The position numbers and the translations under genes were made by a program. A model generated the notes under the pieces. That model did no database searches. It saw nothing but the letters and a program-made list of their open reading frames with translations, and had not been told where the DNA came from. Positions 45,831 to 58,500 of a stretch of 64,000 nucleotides of DNA are shown piece after piece. Within the stretch, counting starts at the first letter, position 1. The number at the start of each line of letters is the position of its first letter. This DNA comes from Cristatella mucedo. Taxonomy: Eukaryota; Bryozoa; Phylactolaemata; Cristatellidae. The stretch lies in NCBI GenBank assembly GCA_009760855.2, contig WPIO01000008.1, positions 2,829,001 to 2,893,000 on the forward strand, written 5' to 3'.

Positions 45831-46810
45831 CGCAGGTACCGTCATTGCCGCCGACACCGACCCAGCCTGCACGAGAAAAATGCAGTTAAACGATTCATTT
45901 CTAGGCTACCTAATGGATTTTTTGCAGCGGCAAGATGACGTCGGACACTGCACGGCGAAGCATTGAAAATATGTTGACGTGTAGCCGAAACTAGGAGGGT
46001 AGGCTACTTCCCGCCCAGCCCACCAGTTCCAGCTACGTCGCCCACTGGTCAGGTCGCTGTCGCTGGGATAGCAAGGCGAGCTGATGTTTGACTAAAGCTC
46101 TTTTTAACAATATTGAATCCACCAGCATTAACAAGGGAACTATACAGAATAACTGGGAGCCCTCAGCACATTATGCAACGGGGATGAGGGAAACAACAAT
46201 GCCTGCTTTCTCAACGCGAGAGGACACTCTCGGAGTACGGCAATCTTAAAAAATTGGCTGGCTCTCAGCGGTGCGAAACCGACAACAAGCACAAGAGATG
46301 ACTGTTGCAGATACGAGGACTCATCTTTCCCAGATGGTGACATATGTACCGTACTAAGAGTCTGTGGCCGGGGTTGGTGACATTTGATACATTGAAGTAG
46401 GCGTCACCCAGCCGGCCCCTAGAAGACGTAGACATAGACTGGCGCCTTGGCACAAGTGTTTTTGGCGGAAGTTCTCGACGAGTGTGGACGTGTACCCCAA
46501 CGGTAAAAGCAGCTACGAAGCCAGTCGGACTTTTGACGGCGTACGCTTGGAGCAATGCCGATGTAGTGCCGTGACTATGGAAACAGGTTGGCCAACACAC
46601 GAGCTTTCGGCGTTATCGCGCGTAGTCTTGCTGTGCCTAGGATTCTGCCCGTAGTATTTATCACTCCCTCACGTGCAGCGCGAGGGTCTACATTATATTA
46701 AGGTGTTGCATATCAAGCCGATAACCCTCCCGACGCTGTGCAGAGAACCATCCGCGGCGGCAAAGATCTGGCATCACTGACTAGGAAAATCCTAACGGGA
46801 ATAGGCTACC
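45831..46810. other. Spacer, unassigned
   Basis: May contain more gypsy debris. Nothing specific recognised. Confidence 0.25.
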
Positions 46811-46819
46811 GTAGTCTCG

Positions 46820-46950
46820 GTTACGTGCTTATGCGTGCTGACGGTGTGCACAACATCTGTAACCACGATACCTTGCTTGTCTTACAGCGAATGTCATTTG
46901 GCTAGAGAAGAGAGAGATCAAGTTCGCTGAGGGTGCTGCACAAATTTCCT
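46820..46950 (+). mobile_element. LINE family B 3' tip, worn
   Basis: ACAGCGAATGTCATTTGG, AGAGAGAGATCAAGTTCGC and GAGGGTGCTGCACAAAT keep the family order. Confidence 0.55.
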
Positions 46951-49547
46951 ATCACTATCATTATCAGCACATTAACCCGTGCGTCCAGCATTTCTTAATT
47001 TCGTGCCTCCAAACAAATAACTAAGCCTATGCATTTACAGCTTTGCTTATCGGCAAACCGTCTCCTGTATCCGACCTGGCATAGTAATTGTAGGCCGATT
47101 CAGCCTTTAACGAAGTATGAAAGCCTCAACGAATTAATGCATTTCATAGGCACTCAATTGGTGACTCCAAAAATCTGAAAATACTAAGCAGGTGTCCGGC
47201 CGGAGATTTTTCTCTAGTTCTTTCTAAGTTCTGACACGTCGCGTACTGAACACATTCACCACCGACATCAACATCGATTTCTCTTCGGACCGCTTCATAC
47301 CAATCACACAGGCTGCCTTCAAATCTGCTTTCAAATAGCTGCATTTTGCTTGCTCCTACACGAGGTTGGTCCACTCTCATCTTCCGAAGGACATTAATGT
47401 ACATCTATAGTTTCTGTCGTCGATGGCTTCGCACGAAAGCTTGGCGCGATTCCTCGTAACGACACATTTTTGTCGCATTCGCGATTAGTCAAGCATTCGT
47501 CGAAGGCTGGGCGTCTCACTCTGGCTTATCGGCGGCGATTGGCTCCTATTCAGGCGCGCTGTTTGGATCGTTCTCGTCGCACGACTAAATGAAGACGCAG
47601 AGCTCGCCACGTTCGCACCGTGACGTGCCGCCCTGCCGAATCATGATACCAACGGAAGATGATATCGTATTATGATACCAATGGTTGATGCCAACGGAAG
47701 GACGAGCGGCACATCGTGGTGCCTGGCAGCGCCGCTGGCTGCGCCGCATTCGAACCGCAATGACATGATAGAGTTCGACATTAGCCGTTCTTCACTTGAA
47801 GTTGTTTCCGGTGAACGTGTCTCTCCGAATTCTCGGAGAATCTCTGACCCCCCCCCCCCCCCCGAGCGCTGCAAAGGCCGAGTCGTCTGGTAAAGGGCTA
47901 CCGTCTAGGACTCGTCGTCTCGCCTGCGGTCGACCACCTGAGCCTCCTTCATTCAGTTAAGCTGTTCGACGTCACCAGACCGTGTTTGGTAACTGCTGAC
48001 CTTCGCACTTGCACTTGGGTATTCGGATGTGGTATCCGGCGTGGGTCGTTCGGAGAGATATTTTACCGCGGACGCCAATTGGCAAGCAAAGTGCAATAAC
48101 GAATGAGTGGATGAAACCCGCATCCTTGGAGGACACTTAATTCTGCGATGTCTCTCTCCGTAGGCAACCCGTGCGATGCTTATATCGCCACCCTCGCCAA
48201 CGCCGACTAGGACACTGCCCTCACCGTCGTCTACACCGATACTGCACATGCCATGCTTACCAACGCCGACTCCTGAAGAGAAGACCGTCCCCGAAGACGC
48301 ACGCGACGACGGGTCGAATGATTTTTAAGTGGGCCAGCCGGGTCGAGATGGGGTCCATTTTGTAAAAATGTGCGTACACTGTTTTGTTTTTGCAGTCTAT
48401 CCTGACAAGCTATTGCGTGCTATTGCGGTTATTCAGAGCTACCAAGCCGTATTTCACGCTTCGAACGGTCATCCCACTTGAAATTCCTCCGGAGTACTTT
48501 TGCATTTCCTTTCGGTCCTCACCTGATTAACATTCACTATGATAAAACTAAGCGGCGCCAAAACACGCCACAACCTCCCAAACGACTGAGAAACAAGCGC
48601 TGCTGCTATCAATAGCCTTATGAGTCAAAGATCTAGATACGACTGCCTCTTAATACGACTCAATGCTTTAGACCGGATCTTATCCAATATAACTTCTGTA
48701 TAGACCTCGAGTTTTCTTTTGCCCTCCGACCTCTAGTAGGAGTCACGGGCATCGACTGCGCGCGACCTAACGGAAGGTTCTGGGTAGCATCTAAAGTATC
48801 AAAACCACCAAATGATTATTTACTATTACAATATTATTCTCAGGCGGCACCGCACGCTCTCCCCTCTAGACGGCTCGCAGCGAGACAGCCCCGACTGCAC
48901 AGCCGTGCGTCCACTTACCAACTCCCCTCTATTCTGCGTATGCGTCGCAACACATAAGGCGAGGCAGCTATAACTACACGACGCAGCGAGCTCCTCTGTG
49001 GCACACTCCTCTGTGGCACACCGCACCTCTGTGGCGCACTGTATCAAGTGCATTATTATTATTTTTATTAACTATATTCCCCCTTGATCTCAAGAACACG
49101 TATGAAACGCCGAGGCAACCGAAAGCGAGCCCAAAAATAATCCACACTGCTGTCATAGGCAAGCAGGCTACCTAACTGCTGCTCGGACGAAGTTCGCCGG
49201 AGCAGTGCGGCCTTTCATGCCTTCCCTCTTTGTAAGGGCCACCGGCTACGGTCGCTGAGCTGACCTTCGCAGCTGCAGTTTTGCTCTGCCCCTGCCGCCA
49301 TCGACTCATCTCCTTGCTCTGCACCCGCCGTCGCCTCCTATGATAACACAAAGCTGACCCAACCTGCCATCAAAGTATCTAACTATATAGCATTTTCTGA
49401 AAGTGCATGCGTCACAGCAGCAGTGCCATAAAACGTTCCGAGAAATGGAAGCTCGGCTGAGGCTCGGCTAGGAACTGGTAAAAATCACCACTCAGTCTAC
49501 GCAAAAGCCACTGGGCCTACGGAGCAGCCAAGACTGCAGCCAAGCAT
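46951..49547. other. Spacer upstream of MFS copy 2
   Basis: Mostly unassigned. Has a small duplicated ATGATACCAA(C/T)GG motif at 47645-47700, a C-run near 47848-47864, and a LINE tip (about 49020-49075) with repeated CTCCTCTGTGGCACAC units just before it. Confidence 0.35.
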
Positions 49548-52500
49548 ATGTCGAAAATGCGTCCTGACAGCACGGCCTTGAGAAAGCTGCTGGCTCACAA
49601 ACGTCTTAGGCACGTTGCAGCCGTGGTTGGCGGCATACTAGTTCATCTTTCTCTGGGGACGATGTCCACGTTCGGTAAGCCCCGCAGCTCATTCATTGTG
49701 GCTTTGCTTTGTTTTTGCCCTCGGCTCGGATACCGCGTAGACATCGATGCGCTGTGAACCGTATTTCGACAGGTGCATCTTGGTGCGGTGCCGTCGGAGC
49801 CGCCATGGTACCCAAAGGCGAGGCGAGTTACCCGTATTTACGTCACCTTATTTCGTCCGGTCGTCTTCTATCGTTTTTCTCGTAGGCAACATAATTCCGT
49901 ACGTGGCATCCTATGCACGCATGAGGTCGGGACCGGCCACTCTTCAGTACCGCCATACGGTGTGGAGCTTCGCTCTTTACAACATCGGCTTCGGCGGCGC
50001 GACATTTCTCGGCGGGCTCCTTCAAAGAAAGGTTGGCCCCAGGTGGACCACAGCGATTGGAGGAATTACAATGAGGTTAGGGAGGCCAATGACCAGGCAG
50101 CACCTACGATGCAACGACGATTCGCGACATCGTTTTCGTCGTTCTAGCTAATCCACTTCGTCCAAGACCATTTCGTCAAATCTAAAATTAAAACCGGGGT
50201 TTAAATTTAAATTAAAACCTACCTGTGACGGATCTTCGTTTCCAGCAGCCGATTACATTGTTTGCTCTACTGTTTTTCTAACTCAGCCGTGCTTCGACAT
50301 TTTTATTTGCTTGTTTGCTGATTTAGATGAAGTGGGTAGGCTACCGCATGCGTGCCGAAAGCTGCGTAGGCTTTGTGTGCCCTACCGGTAACTCGGAAGC
50401 GCTGTGCCTGTTAATTCTTTACGGCTTTGTGGAGCTAGAGATTCCGTACGATTGTTGATTTGTCGCGCCGGTGTCTTTGCAGCTGCGGAGTCACCCTCTC
50501 TTACTTCACTGTGCAGGCGAGCTTCTACTGGTTTCTGGTTACCTTCGGTTTAATGTGTGGCATCGGCAATGGCACGGCCTATTCCTCTCCGGTAGAAGTG
50601 AGCATGCAGGTGAGCCCATGCACTGCCAAGCACCTGGCTAAGCCGTCGTGTGTCAGCCCACTCTCTTTTTCAGCCAGTACAATTCATGACGACCAAACAC
50701 CAAAAGAAACACACAGACGGTCGGTTGCGCTAGGCTATTGAAGTTTATCAGAACGTGGTTTCCATTCGGTCAAGACCACGTCGTGTGCCTTAGGGCAAGC
50801 GCCAGTCGAAAGACCAGCGATATTCACGAAAGCACAACCGTCACATTACCCTAGAAGTCTTAGAGAAGCTACTGCAAATCTTTTGAACCGCTCGAACGGC
50901 CCGTCTCTTGGCTTCAGCATCAAGCTCAAGACGGTCGTCGTGTCGCTGGTAGATCCTTGCTGGTCTCAGATCGTGTGAGGTCTTCGTCGCAACTGAACCG
51001 CTGCACCTGTCAGCGGTAAGATCGAGACGAACCCCCATCGATCTGTTGTTGTACTAGACCGTTTGCTCGCACAGCTCGTGGAGCTTTCGGGCTTCTTGCC
51101 AGAGCCAGAGCCAGTTTGACTCTCAATTCTTCTTCTTCACTTCAGCTCCACTCCACTCTTCACTCCACTTTAACTCTTGTTCACGAAATAAGAACGCCTT
51201 GTAGTCCCTACTATACACATGCCCTCCACTTTGCACGGTCGAAAAACACGCGACTGGGCGATTGCATTACACTCCTGAACAGCAACACGTCACAACACGA
51301 TTTTGCAGATGCACTTGTGTCATGGATTGGCACAATATTTCGGAATCGGATTGTAGAGGTGCTCAGTTTAAAAATTCTGTCGATGGAAGTTTCTTCTACC
51401 TCAGCGTATTTAGTGGATTAAACAGGTGCAGGCAAAAAAAAGTTGATTATCTATTGGCTTTAAAATGAAGGTTCTTTTGCTCGAGTTTCTGGCCGATAAA
51501 ACTTTTTAATGTCACAAGGTACCCCAGGGCGCGTGCCCAAAGTGTGCTGCTTCTTCTGCTGCAGCAGCCTGCTTCCATGCCACTGTTGCTACTGCTACTG
51601 CTCTAGCCTGCAGCTGACGTTGGTATATCTGCTGCTGCTGCTCCTTGTGCCGCTGCTTCTGCAGCTGCTTTTGCTGCTGTTGCATTTGCTACTGCTGCTG
51701 CTTGTACTACAGCTGCTGCCACCACCAGCCTCATTGCGATGTGGATGCTACTCATTAAGCTATCGATGCAGCAATTTCTTTGACCATCATGTTCCTAAGC
51801 CCCGTCTACACCAGAATTATGAGTGCATGTGGGCATAACTGAATTTCCAACGCTTAGAGAACTTGTGTGCGTGCCCGAGTAGCATGACAACCACGGTGGC
51901 ATTTCCAGCATGCATGTGTGACTGGCTAATTTTTTTTTAAATTTGTGGTGCCCTTTGTCGGTCATAGGTCAGTTCTGTGGAGGTCACATTTCAGCTTTAT
52001 GCAGCCAGCATGAGGTCGGCTGCTTGCAGCTTATTCACGGCAACTGCTCATGTCTTCCAGTGGATGCCCAAGAGAAAAGGCCTGGCAACGGGACTTATCG
52101 TGGCCGGCTCCGGCGGTGGTGCGTTCATCTTTAATCAGGTGCAGTCTGCCTACTTGAATCCCGAGAATCTGCCTCCCGTGAATGCGACATACTTGAACGC
52201 CACAGATCTGCAGGGATCCAGCGAGACGTGAGTGCGTGCCTTGCTATAGTTTTGAAGTCCCTCTCTTGCACTTCATGTCCGAGAGGGCCGATTGTAAACG
52301 TGATCAGGTGAATAGGCAGCCGATTGGTCATTTCTAGCTCTGCCTCGGCGTCTGCCTGCCCTGATATTGCAGCATGGTATGCACACTGATTTGCTGCGTC
52401 AGTGGCACCTACGATCTGGCAGCAGCATAAACGCACCTGGCCCGGTGTCCAATGACTAACGTATCTCCGCCTATAACTCCACAAAGCCATAAAGACTAAG

Positions 52501-52643
52501 TGGGTGTTTCCCTGGAGAGTTTTGTGTAGCACACTCACAGCCTAAGTGGCTTTCGGTACGCATTCGGTAGCCAACAGACTTCATCTCATGCAAGAAGATA
52601 TATATTATGATATATTTGAGATAAATTTGATGCTTTCTCTTTT

Positions 52644-52676
<33 letters not shown>

Positions 52677-54259
52677 TTCCTGTGTCTGTCTCTTTGCTGC
52701 CGTGCATGCCTCCAGACTTATATTTTGAGGAGGTGTTGTTTTGTTGTTGTTGCACGAGCTTGTATCTTCCAGGCATCGATTTGTTCCGCTTACATCTTTC
52801 TTTTTTGTATTGAACTCATGCGCATTGCTATGAGAGGTGGCTGGATTGGTCCAGCATGCAGGTAAATAGTGCTGCACCAACTGGAGCTGATTGCAAGACA
52901 CGTATTTTGATACCAAACAAACCACAGTTACGTAGAGCTTGACATAGCCTAGCCATAATCTGTGCATCTAGTCCTAGCCAAGCCTTCCAAGCTTATCTTC
53001 GGTGAGAAATCGCTTTCGTCTGGCTGATAGGATGTGCCAATCTGGGCCACCAGCCTCTTGCACCTCTCCTGTCTATGACAGATTCCAGCCCATTCCACTA
53101 GCTCGCAGGCTGCCTAGCTGGCTCCAGAGACAATATGAAAAATATAATTCCTTTGTAAAGCACCCCAATAGAACTTAGTCTCTATTCAGGTGCCTTGGGT
53201 ATGCTTCCGGGCTCGAGCCCACGACCTCAGCCAGACCTTGGTCGGAGCGACACCTTAACCACCGGACCAATCCAGACCTGTCAGATCTTCGGCCAGTGGC
53301 TGTGAAGGAGAGCACATAGGGGTTGACCTTGCTGGCTGACCTTGCTGGCTGACTTTGCTGTCTGATCTTTCTGGCTGACTTTGGCAGCAGTCGTAACAGA
53401 ACGAGCCCTTGAGTAGCTGGATAGGCTTTTAATGTCACTGCTCTAGCTAAGAAGCATCGATGCTTCTTGCTGCCTAGGCTACTTCAGCTGCCAGCTTGCC
53501 AGCTGCAAGGGGCAGGGAATCTCATGCGGTCTGCTGCGCATTTCAAGGGCTGAGAAGAGTGTTGCCTGCCTGCTCAAATGTACTGCTCAAATCATCTTTG
53601 CTTGCTCTTTGACCTTGCCGGCATGTGACCTCGCCTACTTACCTTTCTCCTCGGCAGAAAGGGTGAGGGTTGGCAGGAGCAGCAGGCCAACCTCACATGG
53701 ATGTCTTTCCACAAATGCCTGCTCCGATGCTCAGCCGAACTGTACTTTACCTACATTTGTGTCAAGGCAGCGTCGTGTTTGAGGTGACGATTGGAGCTCA
53801 GGTCAAGGTTGCTTCCGATAGGTATTTTAACGAGGCATCCATATTGGACCGAGTCCCCAGCATGTTCCTGCTGCTGGGCGGCATCGACATCTGTATGCAG
53901 ATCGTCGGCTGCCTGCTGCTTTTCTCGCCAATCTCCGACAAGGTGAGTTGGGCATGCCGATTCAAGTGGCGCATCTTGCTTGACTATTAAGGATGTTGCC
54001 CACTCGAAGCGATCACTGCTGTGCTGCAGCTGCCACTTCCTGCTCCTGTTATGCTGCGCCTGCTGGTGCCCGTGTGCATGGGATGCATGACATCTCTGTA
54101 GAGCTCAGACGTCACTCACTAGGTTGCCACTGGTGAGTGTCGTGGCTGCAGCAGCGACTGCTTGACTTGGCAATCGTTTGGCCGAATTGGTGTCGTTGCA
54201 GCCCGGAGAAGAGAGCACGCAAGCCGAGAGCAGGTTGCTGCTGGCGGCTGCCAGTGAAG

Positions 54260-54291
<32 letters not shown>

Positions 54292-55458
54292 GAGGCAGCA
54301 GCAGCAGAGTAAGAGTGAGCAGAGCTACAGAGCTACAGAGCTTAGGATTTGGGCCTGCATCGAACTTGCCGGAGCTTGCTCAGTGGCTGCTCTTCTTGTT
54401 GGACGTGATGTTTGCAGGTTTCCTTCTTCATCTTGCAGGGCCCAGACTGCTGAACTAACTTCCGCAAATATTTCGCAGCGATATACTCTCGTCTCTCTCT
54501 CTCTCTCTCTCTCTCTGTGTCTCTGTCTCTCTGCGTCTCTGTCTCTCTCTCTCCATCTCTCTCGGTGTCTCTCTCTCCTTCTCTCTCTCTCTCCCTCTCT
54601 GTCTCTGTCTCTCTCTGTCTCTCAATCTCTCTCTCTGTGTCTCTGTCTCTGTCTCTCTGTGTCTCTCTGTCGCTGTCTCTCTCTCCGTCTCTCTGTCTCT
54701 CTGTCTCTCTGTATCTGTCTCTTTGTCTGTCTGTCTCTGTCTCTCTTCGTGTCCCTCTCTCTCTGTGTGTGTGTGTCTCTCTCTCTCTCTCTCTCTGTGT
54801 CTCTTGCTCTCGCTCTCTCTCCCTCTCTATCTCTCGCTGTCTGTGTGTGTGTGTGTGTCTCTGTGTGTCTCTGTGTGTCTCTGTGTGTCTCTGTGTGTCT
54901 CTGTGTGTCTCTGTGTGTCTCTGCGTGTCTCTGTGTGTCTCGGTCTGTCTCTGTCTGTCTCTGTCTGTCTCTGTCTGTCTCTGTCTGTCTCTGTCTGTCT
55001 CTGTCTGTCTCTGTCTGTCTCTGTCTGTCTCTGTCTGTCTCTGTCTGTCTCTCTCTGTCTCTGTCTGTCTCTGTCTGTCTGTCTGTCTGTCTCTGTCTGT
55101 CTCTGTCTGTCTCTGTCTGTCTCTGTCTGTCTCTGTCTGTCTCTGTCTGTCTCTGTCTGTCTCTGTCTGTCTCTGTCTGTCTCTCTCTGTCTCTGTCTGT
55201 CTCTGTCTGTCTCTGTCTGTCTCTGTCTGTCTCTGTCTGTCTCTGTCTGTCTCTGTCTGTCTCTGTCTGTCTCTGTCTGTCTCTGTCTGTCTCTCTCTGT
55301 CTCTCTCTGTCTCTCTCTGTCTCACTATGTGTCTCTCTCTCCGTGTCTCTCTCCCTTTCTCTCTCGCTGTCTCTCTGTCTCTCTCTCTCTCTCTTTCTCT
55401 ATCTCTCTCTCCCCTCTCTCTGTCTCTGTCTCTGTCTCTGTCTCTGTCTCTGTCTCTG

Positions 55459-55556
<98 letters not shown>

Positions 55557-58500
55557 CACCGACTTTGGTGCAATCATTCCAGCAGTTTTGAGCTGACACT
55601 TGCATGCTGCTCACTCCTTCCTCGACTGCTGAACCGCCTGCATGATCTGTCATCCTGGAGCTGGAAACAAGTCCTTAAGTGGTCGCCTGCCATGTCCAGC
55701 TGTAATATGCTGGCTATTCGTTGAGCTTTCGCGAGAGCGATGCCGATGATAGTGCCACTTGTGGGATTTCTGTTGCTCTGTCTGTGCCAGTTGGCATGTT
55801 ACCCAGCCTCAGGACTGTACCATTTGCATGAGTTGTGCCACTACTCACCCTAGAAAGGGTCGCTCGGACACATCGGATATGAGAAAGTATAGCACAGCTG
55901 AGTGCTTGCTGCAAGTATAGGCACCTAGAAGAGGCAGCTGGAGCAAACGGTCTGCCCCAACATGCCGGCCCGGCCCGGAAGTTGAAGTTTGATAAGGAGT
56001 CGTGAAAATACGAATGTGCAAATACAAAGCACGGCTCTGTGAACTGAACTTCACGAGCTGCATGCATATAATGTAATGTAATGTATCTCCGTCTGTAACT
56101 CCGCAAAGTCATAAAGACCATGTGGGTGTTACGCAGGTGAGTTTTGTATAGTGCACTCACAGCCTAAGCGGCTTTTGGTACGCATTCGGTAGCCAACAGA
56201 CTTCGTCTCACGCAACAAAGAGAAAGTGGGCAGCATAGCAGAGTCAGGAGAGCAGTTGAGGTAGTGAGTAGCATGGAAGTAGCAGCTCAGGACCACTGGA
56301 AAGGATGTGCCATAGTCGGCAGCTGAAGAGTAGTTGTCGTTGCGTAAGAATTGTGGAAGCAAGTTCCACAGTCTAGGACCTGCAGAGCTAAAGCTTCTAT
56401 CGCCAACGGTCTTTAATCGGAGGAATGGGACAGCTAATTTATTGTCTACACTGGACCTGAGGGCACGAACAGGCTGAAACTGATGCAGCTGTTTAGCTAG
56501 GTACGAAGGAGCCAAGCCGTGGCGGGCCTTGTAGGTGAGAGTCAGAACTTTGCTCTGTATCAGTTGCTTAACCGACAACCATCCAAGCTCTTTCAGCAAA
56601 GGAGAGATGTGCTCAAACCGCTGGGACTTGAAGACTAGCCTTGCAACTATATTCATAGTCCCTCGCAGTGGCCTAGTTGCTTTCTTTGGCAGCCCAGCCA
56701 AAAGGGAATTACAATAATCAAGCCGAGACAGAACTAAAGAGCTAGTTAAATTTTTTACAAGCCACTGTGGGAGACAGCTCCTAATCTTGGATAGGGATCG
56801 GATGTGATGGCTAGCTGTAGAAGCAGACTTCTGAATGAAGCTTTTTAAATTGAGGCAGCTGTCGAAAACGACACCTAAATTTCGAGCACGTGGTGATGGT
56901 CGCACAATAGCATCACCTATTAGAACAGCAAAGCCTTTTAATCCAGCCACATGCTTAGGGTGTCCTATGAGCAGCAGTTCGGTTTTATCATCAATTAATT
57001 TCAGGAGGTTTTCCGAGATCCAGGATCGAATATCGGCAAGGCAAGCATTCAGTTTGTCAGTTGCCACAGCAGATTCCGACGGTTGGAATGACAAATACAA
57101 CTGAGTATCGTCAGCTTAGAAGTGATTTCCTATTCCATGGGTCTTAATCACTTTTCCCAGAGGTTGTGTATAAATGAAGAACAGCAAGGGACCGAGTACA
57201 GACCCTTGAGGGACTCCACAGGTGACCATTCTCGTGTGTGAGACCTGACCCCCAACACGACACGGATTGAACACGATCAGACAAGTACGACTTAAACCAC
57301 GCCAGTGCTTCGTCTGCCAGACCGATCGTTGTTCTCAATCGTTTAAGCAAAGCAGAACTTCGTGATCAATGGTGTCGAAGGCAGCAGACAGATCTAGCAG
57401 AACTAGGGCAGTGACATTCCGTCATCGTTGCCATGTAGAATTTCATTGTTAACACGGAGGAGAGCAGTTTCAGTGGAGTGCTGCCTCTTGAATCCTGATT
57501 GAAATGTTTCTGACATTCCATTATTTTCAATATGTTCAACCAGCTGCTTAGCAACAATTTTTTCAAGAATCTTTGATAAGAAAGGAAGAAGGAAAACTGG
57601 GCGATAGTTTGTTATCACCTGTGTGTCTAATCCATGCTTTTTAAGAATAGGTCTAACGATTGCCGATTTGAAGGACTTAGGAACGACCCCTTTTCCCAAA
57701 GAAGCATTACAAATCTCGGTTATGGCTGGGCTAAGTTGGTCTGCCAGTGAAGACCACAGAGATGAAGGTATATGGTCTTCAGGAGACGAGCTCTTTTTGC
57801 TTGACCTTATTAGAGTAGCCACATCGCATGCAGAAACCTCAGAGAACCTTGTAAGGAAGGTCACATGTTGTGGAACCGCGATTGCTTTAGTCGGAGTGGG
57901 CTTAATAGAGGCACGAATGTGCACAGTTTTTCAGTAAAGAAGGCTGAAAACTTTTCGGCTGAGTCCTTAATATCTAGGGAGTCAGACCTCTCAGCATTGG
58001 CCTGTAAATGGTTTACTGTCTTACAAACCTGTTTAGTGTCCGACTGGCAGGAATTCAGCTTTCTAATGAAAAAAGAAGCCCTGGCTTTTTTAAGCTTTTG
58101 GGTGTAAACTTGTAGGTGAGAAGGAAGTCTTTGTAATTGACTAGATCTGCATCAGACCCCGATTTCTTGAAGCAACGTTCAAGCCTGTGCTTAACCCAGC
58201 GCATCTTAAGGAGTTTTTTTGTAAATTGAAAGGAATCTCCACGACTTCGAACACGTATAGAGCAAACGGGAGTATGTTTGTCAAGAGCACTCCTGAGTGT
58301 TGTGTTCATAGCATTAGTGAGGGTATCGAGGCTGCCGGTCGAGTCTGAATGCAGATCAAGAAAACCTGCATCACAAACAGATTTCAAAAACTTGTCCGTG
58401 TCTATTCTATGTAAGTTACGTCGTTTGACAAAATCGACATTGCCCTGTACGTACGAGGGAGCAGGAACAGTAAACAAGACCGAACAATGATCTGAGAAGG

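Noticed and set aside
51509-51838. Leucine-rich 109-residue protein
   Set aside because: Produced by CTG-rich intron sequence in MFS copy 2.
54137-55724. Open frames of 333-484 codons
   Set aside because: They result from the CT/GTCT array, which rarely makes stop codons. Only the first part overlaps a true exon (54202-54308).
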